Positions 5,127-10,334 of a DNA stretch of 10,334 nucleotides are shown one piece after another. A program made the position numbers and the translations under genes. This DNA is from Spirochaeta_B sp964398645 (GTDB lineage: Bacteria > Spirochaetota > Spirochaetia > DSM-27196 > DSM-8902). The notes below the pieces were generated by a model. That model was not told the origin of the DNA, did no database searches, and was given only the letters and a program-made list of their open reading frames with translations. Where the stretch lies: positions 1 to 10,334 of the forward strand of contig CAYNNU010000073.1 in NCBI GenBank assembly GCA_964398645.1, in the 5' to 3' direction. How positions within the stretch are numbered: position 1 is the stretch's first letter; every line of letters begins with the position of its first letter.

Positions 5127-6509
5127 ATGAAAAATATTGACTCGTATATTAAGCGGATACAAGAGCGGGATGAAAAGGTCGGCGCTTTTTTGTCTTTTGA
5201 CAATGGCAGTCGTTTGAGTTCCGACAAGACTGCTGAAGCTAAACAGGGATTAGCAGGTGTTCCTTTTGCAGTAAAGGACAATATTGCTCTTGAGGGCTTT
5301 CCTCTTACTTGTGGATCCAAGATGCTGGAAAGTATGCAGTCGGCTTATACAGCAACTGCAGTTCAGCGTTTGTTGGATGCTGGGGCTATTCCAGTTGGAA
5401 AAACAAATATGGATGAGTTCGGAATGGGTTCCGCAACGGAAACGTCTGCTTTAGGGAAAACTGTAAATCCTTGGAAGGATGAGTATTCGGCCGGTGGATC
5501 AAGCGGGGGGAGTGCAGCAAGTGTTGCCGCGGGTATGGTTCCTTTTGCATTAGGAACGGATACAGGCGGATCAGTTCGTCAGCCAGCAGGCTTTTGTGGG
5601 GTGTTTGGTTTGAAGCCAACCTATGGATCTGTAAGTCGATATGGACTGGTTGCCTATGCCAGTTCTTTGGAAACCATAGGGGTTATCGCAGACACGACCA
5701 CTCGTATTCGGGAAGTCTTTTCTTGTATTCGCGGGCAAGACCCCATGGATCAAACATCAATAGAATGGCGGGAAAATGATAGCGCAGGAGTTGGTAGCCG
5801 TCGATTGGCATTTATTGGTGATACTTCTGGTTTGCACTCTGAAGTAGCGCGGGTGTATGCTCAAACTCGAGAGCAGGCTCATGCTATGGGATATGAAACA
5901 GAGGATATCGATCTTTCTTTGTTGGATTATGCAGTGCCGGCATATTATACAATTGCTACGGCTGAGGCGAGTGCAAATCTTGCCCGCTATAACGGGGTAC
6001 GATATGGCCATCGGCCTGCGTATGCCGAAACCCCTATTGAGCTGATGAAAAAGTCCCGTTCCGAAGGCTTTGGTGACGAAGTAAAATTGCGGGTAATGCT
6101 TGGAACCTATGTTTTGCGTTCTGGCTTTCAGGATCAGTTTTATGTTCGAGCCCAGCGGATTCGGACAAAATTGTATCGGGAATTACAAAATATCTTTTCC
6201 CGGGTGGAAGCGCTGGTGCTGCCGGTATTCCCGGTGCCTCCTTTTCGGCTCGGCGGCGCAGATTTGGATGCGTTTCAGCAAAAACAAGGCGATCGTTTTA
6301 CAACCTTGGCGAATCTTTCTGGTAATCCTGCTTGTTCGTTTCCTATGGGAACAGCAGATGGCCTGCCGATAGGCATGCAGCTGATGGGTCCGGATTTTAG
6401 CGAAGATCGCTTGCTTGATATTATTGATGATATTCGAAACGGGGCTACGCTTGAGCGGCCGCCGGCATATCAACAATCTTTGTATGATATGGAGGCCCAG
6501 GATGTATGA
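5127..6509 (+). CDS. gatA: Asp-tRNA(Asn)/Glu-tRNA(Gln) amidotransferase subunit A
   Basis: The amidase-signature subunit, which releases ammonia from glutamine (or asparagine) and passes it to GatB. The Ser-cisSer-Lys triad is intact: Lys50 in FAVKDNI, Ser125 in SAGGSSGGSA and Ser149 in GTDTGGSVRQPAG (numbering from ATG 5127, 460 aa). The spacing of 75 and 24 residues matches S. aureus GatA K79/S154/S178. The protein is short at its N-terminus: it begins around S. aureus residue 23, and the upstream frame is closed by TGA at 5061-5063, so no longer start exists except GTG 5109 (466 aa). ATG 5127 has GGGAG 11 nt upstream; GTG 5109 has AAGGG only 2 nt upstream. The end overlaps gatB by 8 bp. 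Identity is secure; the start is uncertain. Confidence 0.95.
   Translation: MKNIDSYIKRIQERDEKVGAFLSFDNGSRLSSDKTAEAKQGLAGVPFAVKDNIALEGFPLTCGSKMLESMQSAYTATAVQRLLDAGAIPVGKTNMDEFGMGSATETSALGKTVNPWKDEYSAGGSSGGSAASVAAGMVPFALGTDTGGSVRQPAGFCGVFGLKPTYGSVSRYGLVAYASSLETIGVIADTTTRIREVFSCIRGQDPMDQTSIEWRENDSAGVGSRRLAFIGDTSGLHSEVARVYAQTREQAHAMGYETEDIDLSLLDYAVPAYYTIATAEASANLARYNGVRYGHRPAYAETPIELMKKSRSEGFGDEVKLRVMLGTYVLRSGFQDQFYVRAQRIRTKLYRELQNIFSRVEALVLPVFPVPPFRLGGADLDAFQQKQGDRFTTLANLSGNPACSFPMGTADGLPIGMQLMGPDFSEDRLLDIIDDIRNGATLERPPAYQQSLYDMEAQDV
6491..6495 (+). promoter_or_regulatory. Ribosome binding site of gatB
   Basis: GGAGG inside the end of gatA lies 6 nt before ATG 6502. This fixes the gatB start there rather than at the upstream in-frame codon at 6415, and implies translational coupling to gatA. 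Confidence 0.85.
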
Positions 6510-7938
6510 TATTTTTATTGGCTTGGAGATTCACGTTCAGCTAAAAACTCAGTCAAAGATTTTTTGTAATTGTCGTGCTGCTTATGGTGATGAGCCGAAT
6601 ACAAATATTTGTCCAGTGTGTATGGGACACCCCGGAGTATTGCCGGCGCTCAACGAGCATGCCATGGAGTTGGCATATCTGACGGCTTCGGCCTTAAATT
6701 GTGAATTAGCTCAGGTTTGTTCTTTTGATCGGAAAAATTATTTTTACCCCGACCTGCCAAAAAACTATCAGATTAGTCAGTTTGCCCGGCCCTTGGGTAC
6801 AAACGGCCATATCACCTTTTTGTGCAACGGTGAAGAAAAAACCGTTCGAATTAAACAGTGCCATCTGGAAGAAGATGCTGGGAAAATGATTCATGCTGGG
6901 GATATGTCCTTATTGGATTTTAATCGTACCGGGACTCCCTTGTTGGAAATCGTAACTGAGCCGGATGTAAAAAGCGGTGAAGAGGCTGAAGCCCTGTTGC
7001 ATCATTTACGCTCGATTGTTCGATATTTATCCGTTTGTGATGGAAATATGGATGAAGGATCAATGCGCTGTGATGCAAATATTTCCATAAATGATGTGGG
7101 AAAAGGGTTGGGTAATAAAGTTGAGGTGAAAAACCTGAATTCTTCGAGGTTTGTACGCAAAGCAATCGGCTATGAATATGAGCGTCAGCAGGCCCTTCTC
7201 AATGAAGGACAAACCATTGTTGTTGAGACCCGTTTGTGGAATGAAAATCGGGATGTGACCGAAACCATGCGGCGGAAGGAAGCCGCTGATGATTATCGCT
7301 ATTTCCCTGAACCGGATTTGCCGCCGTTTTTTGCAGAAGAATCATTTTTGGCTCGGGTGCAGGAGCGAATGGTTGAGTTGCCTATGCAGCGTCGTGCCCG
7401 TTTTATAAGCGAATATGGTATTTCACCGACTCATGCCGAAGTGCTAACCGAAGAGAAAAGTTCGGCCGATTTTTTTGAGGCTGCGGTATCTCATGGAGCA
7501 GATCCTGGAAAGCTTGTAGCCTGGTATATCAGTGATGTGAAAAAGCAGCTGAATAAACTAGGAATTGATATCGCTGAATCATATTTACAACCCGAATGGT
7601 TAGCTGATATGTTGCAACGTATTGACCGTTCTGAGATTAGCGGAAAGATAGCAAAAAAGGTTTTGGAACTGGTATTTGCTGGCGAAGGTTCTCCGGAGCA
7701 AATTATTGAGGCTAAAGGATTACAGCAGATAAGTGATCCTGCTCAATTGGCGCCTGTTATCGATGAGGTGCTACATGCAAATACCGTAGCGGCTCGGGAA
7801 ATCGCCGATGGCCAGAGTAAACCAATAGGGTTTGTTGTCGGACAGGTAATGCAGAAAACAAATGGAAAGGCTGATCCTGCTATTTTGCAACAATTGATTC
7901 GTGAACGTGTTGCTGCGGGTGATTGGTCGGAAGCATAA
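6502..7938 (+). CDS. gatB: Asp-tRNA(Asn)/Glu-tRNA(Gln) amidotransferase subunit B
   Basis: The PET112-family subunit that activates the mischarged aminoacyl-tRNA with ATP and transfers ammonia to it. The 478 residues match the usual length. The kinase-like cradle starts with GLEIHVQL (7-14), followed by a zinc site with Cys22 and Cys24 (FCNC) and Cys37 and Cys40 (CPVC). Other family blocks are HLEEDAGK (121-128), CDGNMDEGSMRCD (179-191), NSSRFVRKA (213-221) and DYRYFPEPDLPP (264-275). The C-terminal helical tail, which binds the tRNA elbow, ends with the typical GFVVGQVMQKTNGKADP block. It overlaps gatA by 8 bp and is followed after 38 nt by aspS. Nothing appears damaged. Confidence 0.97.
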   Translation: MYDIFIGLEIHVQLKTQSKIFCNCRAAYGDEPNTNICPVCMGHPGVLPALNEHAMELAYLTASALNCELAQVCSFDRKNYFYPDLPKNYQISQFARPLGTNGHITFLCNGEEKTVRIKQCHLEEDAGKMIHAGDMSLLDFNRTGTPLLEIVTEPDVKSGEEAEALLHHLRSIVRYLSVCDGNMDEGSMRCDANISINDVGKGLGNKVEVKNLNSSRFVRKAIGYEYERQQALLNEGQTIVVETRLWNENRDVTETMRRKEAADDYRYFPEPDLPPFFAEESFLARVQERMVELPMQRRARFISEYGISPTHAEVLTEEKSSADFFEAAVSHGADPGKLVAWYISDVKKQLNKLGIDIAESYLQPEWLADMLQRIDRSEISGKIAKKVLELVFAGEGSPEQIIEAKGLQQISDPAQLAPVIDEVLHANTVAAREIADGQSKPIGFVVGQVMQKTNGKADPAILQQLIRERVAAGDWSEA

Positions 7939-7951
7939 TTTTCTGAAAATT
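7937..7951. repeat. Short AT-rich palindrome between gatB and aspS
   Basis: AATTTTC (7937-7943) and GAAAATT (7945-7951) form a perfect dyad around a single T, starting in the gatB stop codon. As RNA it would give only a weak A/U stem with no following U-run, so it is unlikely to terminate. It may reflect chance or a minor processing site. Confidence 0.3.
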
Positions 7952-7976
7952 GTGAACGGATAGCAGGAGTTAGGAT

Positions 7977-9257
7977 ATGTTGGAAACGCGGATTCCGGTC
8001 GCCAAAGTAGGTGATTTTACAGGACAAAAGATTAACGTAGCCGGATGGGTACATCGCATACGAGAGTTGGGCGGAATCAGTTTTGTGTTGCTGCGGGATC
8101 GCAGCGGAATGTTGCAGTTGGTATATGAAGGCACAGTTGATTTTGCGCTTGAATCTGTAATTGCGGTTAGCGGAACAGTGATGGAAAGCGATAAGGCTCC
8201 CGGTGGGCTTGAAGTTCAGGTTGAACAAACTGAAGTGCTAGCTGCCGCTGCAGCAAGTCTGCCGTTATCGGTAAATCAGGATTTTGATTCGGTCGGTCTG
8301 GATGCAATATTGGATAATCGCCTTTTAAGTTTGCGTAATCCAAAAGTGCTGGATATTTTCCGGGTTCAGGCTGTTATTGCTCGAAGTTTTGCCGAATATT
8401 TGCGTTCGCAGGATTTTTCTGAAATCAAGACAAGTAAGTTGATTGGTTCAGGAACAGAAGGCGGGACTGGTTTGTTCCGGGTTGAGTATTTTCAGGATCA
8501 TGTATATTTGGCTCAGTCACCACAGTTTTACAAGCAGGCAATGGTTGCAAGCGGCTTGGAGCGGGTTTTCGAAATTGGGAATGCCTATAGGGCTGAAAAG
8601 CATGATACCCCGCGGCATTTGAATGAGTATGTGTCCCTGGATGTGGAAATGGGCTTTATTCAGGGGATTGAAGATCTTATGGATCTGGAATCAAACCTCT
8701 TGGCGTATATTTCAGAACAGGTGCAAAAAGAGTGTGGGGATATTCTTGAGGAATATGGACAAAGCGTGCCTACAGCTGAAGATTGGAAGCGGACACCAAG
8801 GATTACTCACGAAGAGGCAAAAAAGATAGCTTCTCAACGTAGTGGAAAGCGTTTATTTGAAATCAATCCGGAAGCAGAGCGAGAGTTGTGTTCGTGGGCA
8901 AAGGAAGAACATGGTATTGAAGCAGTTTTCATTACTGAGTTTCCCCGAAAAAAACGACCCTTTTATACATTTCCTGATGGCTTGAAAACAATGAGTTTCG
9001 ATTTATTGTTCCGCGGTTTGGAAATTACGACTGGGGGAAAGCGTATCCATGAATATGATATGTTGCTTGATGCTTTGCCCCGCTTTGGTTTAACTGAGGA
9101 AGGTTTGGGCGATTACTGCAAAATATTCCGTTATGGATGTCCGCCGCATGGTGGATTTGCTATTGGGCTTGAACGGCTTACCCAGAAATTCCTAGGTCTT
9201 TCCAGCGTGAAAGAGGCTTCGCTGTTTCCTCGGGATAGGAAACGCATTACCCCTTAA
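7977..9257 (+). CDS. aspS: Archaeal-type aspartyl-tRNA synthetase, probably non-discriminating (Asp/Asn)
   Basis: A class IIb synthetase of the short archaeal/eukaryal type (426 aa; bacterial AspRS is near 590 because of an inserted domain, absent here). An N-terminal OB-fold anticodon domain (about 1-100) precedes the catalytic core. Seen in order: SPQFYKQAM (181-189), motif 2 with YRAEKH (204-209; Arg205 and Glu207), HLNEYVSLDVEMGF (214-227), motif 3 GLERLTQKFLG (397-407), and the FPRDRKRITP end. In the anticodon domain, His26 and Pro75 sit where, as I recall from published mutagenesis, non-discriminating enzymes carry His and Pro and discriminating ones Gln and Lys. Together with the gatCAB operon this suggests it charges tRNA-Asn with Asp for amidation. 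AGGAG at 7965-7969 lies 7 nt before the ATG. The enzyme class is certain; non-discrimination is inferred. Confidence 0.92.
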   Translation: MLETRIPVAKVGDFTGQKINVAGWVHRIRELGGISFVLLRDRSGMLQLVYEGTVDFALESVIAVSGTVMESDKAPGGLEVQVEQTEVLAAAAASLPLSVNQDFDSVGLDAILDNRLLSLRNPKVLDIFRVQAVIARSFAEYLRSQDFSEIKTSKLIGSGTEGGTGLFRVEYFQDHVYLAQSPQFYKQAMVASGLERVFEIGNAYRAEKHDTPRHLNEYVSLDVEMGFIQGIEDLMDLESNLLAYISEQVQKECGDILEEYGQSVPTAEDWKRTPRITHEEAKKIASQRSGKRLFEINPEAERELCSWAKEEHGIEAVFITEFPRKKRPFYTFPDGLKTMSFDLLFRGLEITTGGKRIHEYDMLLDALPRFGLTEEGLGDYCKIFRYGCPPHGGFAIGLERLTQKFLGLSSVKEASLFPRDRKRITP

Positions 9258-9268
9258 TTTGATACGTT

Positions 9269-9934
9269 TTAGCCAAGAAGCAGAACTGCTGCAACAATCG
9301 CAATTTGGCCCGGGTAATAGCTTGCAAGAATCCAGCTTTCGCTGTGCTTCATTTCTTTGCGGTATAGATTATGTGCAATGAAACTATCAGAAAGATAGAT
9401 GAGAAGTGCTCCAAAAAAGATCAGACCTGCAGTGAGCGGTTGGCTGGAAAAGGTAGTAATCGCATAGATAATTGCCGCGCTTAATAAATGACTGAGAACA
9501 AAAATATATACATATACCGGGATTTTCATATCCTTTGGTAATTTTCGCATTGTCTTCCCTTGAAGAATTGCAATACCAGCAATGATGATTGTGATGGGTA
9601 GGGTGAACCAGTGTAGCCCGGCAATTAGATGTATTGTAATGCCATATATTGCATATGCAATAAGAAAGAGACCAAGACCGGCAATAAAGAACCACTCTCT
9701 TTTTCTGCTGCCTAAAAGAAAGTCAGCAACAGCGGCACTGAATAAGGCGGCAGCAAAGGGTATAGCAAGCGAGGCTTGCTCGCTTGCCATTTTATGTTGT
9801 ACTACAATTGCGAATAGTAACAGGGTAACGAAACACTTTAGATACTCGGCGCCCTTCGTCCCCTTTTCACTCATGATGGTGGCGGGGATGGAGAGTGCTG
9901 CTGGAAGTATCAAAAGGTAAAGACTCGCAGCCAT
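9269..9934 (-). CDS. YhhN/TMEM86-family membrane protein, putative lysoplasmalogenase
   Basis: A 221-residue, very hydrophobic protein with about eight membrane helices (roughly 2-19, 33-46, 53-75, 81-102, 104-125, 136-161, 165-186, 201-220). The pattern fits YhhN/TMEM86: FSAAVADFLLG (65-75) with Asp71, then FIAGLGLFLIAY (83-94), then FGALLIYLSDSFIAHNLY (174-191) with Asp183, and YYPGQ (206-210) in the last helix. The two membrane aspartates are the expected catalytic pair. Animal TMEM86 cleaves the vinyl-ether bond of lysoplasmalogens; the bacterial function is less settled. The start ATG lies 2 nt after the stop of the acidic gene, with GAGGA (9945-9941) 6 nt upstream inside that gene, so translation is probably coupled. 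Its stop faces the aspS stop across 11 bp. Confidence 0.75.
   Translation of the reverse strand: MAASLYLLILPAALSIPATIMSEKGTKGAEYLKCFVTLLLFAIVVQHKMASEQASLAIPFAAALFSAAVADFLLGSRKREWFFIAGLGLFLIAYAIYGITIHLIAGLHWFTLPITIIIAGIAILQGKTMRKLPKDMKIPVYVYIFVLSHLLSAAIIYAITTFSSQPLTAGLIFFGALLIYLSDSFIAHNLYRKEMKHSESWILASYYPGQIAIVAAVLLLG
9765..9787 (+). terminator. Possible plus-strand terminator hairpin inside the YhhN-like gene
   Basis: GCAAGCGAG (9765-9773) and CTCGCTTGC (9779-9787) form a perfect GC-rich 9-bp stem with a 5-nt loop. It is followed on the plus strand by CATTTTATG, a short and broken U-tract. The gatCAB-aspS operon ends at 9257 without a terminator, and this is the first strong hairpin I notice after it, about 500 nt on, inside the opposing gene. 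The feature may simply reflect the codons for ASEQASLA. Confidence 0.25.
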
Positions 9935-9936
9935 GT

Positions 9937-10334
9937 TTATTCCTCTTTTTCTTCCTCAAAGTCTGGAAGAATATCTGTTTCGATGTCGATATCCAGATCT
10001 TCATCAAAATCAGGTAGAATGGATTGTTCGCTTGTGGACTCATCAGCGGTTTCAGTGCTTTCTTCGAATTCACTGAAATCAAAGGCGTCTTCAGGGTCTT
10101 TGTTGTCGTCTAATGTGTCATCTGTGGTATCAAAGTCGATATCTTCTACTGCGCCAAAATTAAAATCGTCTACAGCTTCATTGTTTTGGTCAAGATCCAA
10201 TTCCAGGTCGTCTTCGAGTGTATCATCGAGGTGTATAGTTTCAACACTGTCCATTTCTGGCTCGGGTTCGGGTTCTGGCTCGGGTTCTGGCTCGGGTTCT
10301 GGCTCGGGTTCTGGCTCGGGTTCTGGCTCGGGTT
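9937..10334 (-). CDS. Strongly acidic protein with a Glu-Pro repeat, N-terminus outside the window
   Basis: The frame stays open from the TAA at 9937-9939 to the window edge, so this is the C-terminal part of a longer gene. The Met encoded at 10252-10254 need not be the start: upstream codons continue as alternating Glu and Pro for about 26 residues. The last 105 residues hold 46 Asp or Glu against 2 Lys, 1 His and no Arg, giving a very low pI and probably disorder. ILPDF occurs twice near the end (positions 79-83 and 95-99 from that Met), each followed by an acidic run. No domain or catalytic motif is recognised. It is translationally coupled to the YhhN-like gene, 2 nt away. An Glu-Pro linker resembles those of envelope or secreted proteins, but no signal peptide or membrane segment lies in the visible part. 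Function unknown. Confidence 0.7.
   Translation of the reverse strand, partial: PEPEPEPEPEPEPEPEPEPEPEPEPEMDSVETIHLDDTLEDDLELDLDQNNEAVDDFNFGAVEDIDFDTTDDTLDDNKDPEDAFDFSEFEESTETADESTSEQSILPDFDEDLDIDIETDILPDFEEEKEE
10255..10334. repeat. 12-bp tandem repeat encoding Glu-Pro dipeptides
   Basis: The plus-strand unit ttctggctcggg is repeated five full times at 10273-10332 without a mismatch and continues past the window edge. An 18-bp variant (ttctgg, ctcggg, ttcggg) at 10255-10272 precedes it. On the minus strand each unit reads Pro-Glu-Pro-Glu, with alternating CCC/CCA and GAG/GAA codons. Because 12 is divisible by 3, gain or loss of units would change the linker length without shifting the frame. 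Confidence 0.92.

Noticed and set aside
6415..6501. N-terminal extension of gatB from the upstream start
   Set aside because: The added residues lie inside gatA in another frame and resemble no GatB N-terminus; GGAGG 6 nt before ATG 6502 and the immediate YDIFIGLEIHVQL block fix the start.
7937..7951. Terminator between gatB and aspS
   Set aside because: The dyad AATTTTC-T-GAAAATT gives only a weak A/U stem with no U-run; a good Shine-Dalgarno for aspS follows within the same 38-nt gap.
7743..8228. Open frame of 161 codons on the minus strand across the gatB-aspS junction
   Set aside because: It overlaps two certain genes in antisense, is of mixed composition and has no family resemblance. 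It is the longest shadow frame but is not supported.
10255..10334. CRISPR array or iteron-type origin at the right edge
   Set aside because: The units are 12 bp, contiguous without spacers and in frame with an open coding sequence as Glu-Pro codons, so it is a coding tandem repeat.

Overview
The window reads as ordinary bacterial chromosome, densely coded, of moderate GC content. All genes are complete except the last, which runs off the right edge. The source is probably an anaerobe that makes Asn-tRNA (and perhaps Gln-tRNA) indirectly: it has a complete gatC-gatA-gatB set followed by an archaeal-type aspartyl-tRNA synthetase. A lysoplasmalogenase-like membrane protein would fit a plasmalogen-containing anaerobe. 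Protein style (AroC, the MGH1-like glycosidase) suggests a spirochaete or possibly a clostridial relative, but I cannot assign the taxon firmly.

Layout. (1) Plus strand, 74-3205: aroC (chorismate synthase), an Ldh_2-family NAD(P)-dependent 2-hydroxyacid dehydrogenase, and a NudC-like NUDIX hydrolase with a degenerate zinc ribbon. They are closely packed and probably one transcript. (2) Minus strand, 3200-4621: a cytosolic GH63/GH37-like (alpha/alpha)6 glycoside hydrolase. Its stop codon overlaps the end of the nudC-like gene. (3) 4622-4821: a divergent control region with a good promoter for the glycosidase, a candidate promoter for gatC, and several short direct and inverted repeats. (4) Plus strand, 4822-9257: gatC-gatA-gatB-aspS, a tRNA-dependent amidation operon. 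(5) Minus strand, 9269-10334: a very acidic protein with a Glu-Pro repeat, cut by the window edge, coupled to a YhhN/TMEM86-type membrane protein.

How the genes work together. The clearest unit is region 4. A non-discriminating AspRS would charge both tRNA-Asp and tRNA-Asn with aspartate, and GatCAB would amidate Asp-tRNA-Asn (and Glu-tRNA-Gln if that is present). Residues His26 and Pro75 of the AspRS support the non-discriminating reading. The aroC-Ldh_2-nudC grouping links aromatic biosynthesis to two nicotinamide-cofactor-related enzymes, without an obvious single pathway.

No clearly new multi-gene system is visible. The points most worth checking are the two convergent junctions with no room for terminators, each with a 9-bp hairpin about 0.5 kb inside the opposing gene; the zinc-site loss in the NudC homologue, which coincides with one of those hairpins; the short N-terminus of GatA; the possibly leaderless gatC start; the repeat-rich divergent control region; and the Glu-Pro tandem repeat at the right edge. 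No tRNA, rRNA, CRISPR array, insertion sequence or phage gene was seen, and no gene-free stretch exceeds 300 bases.
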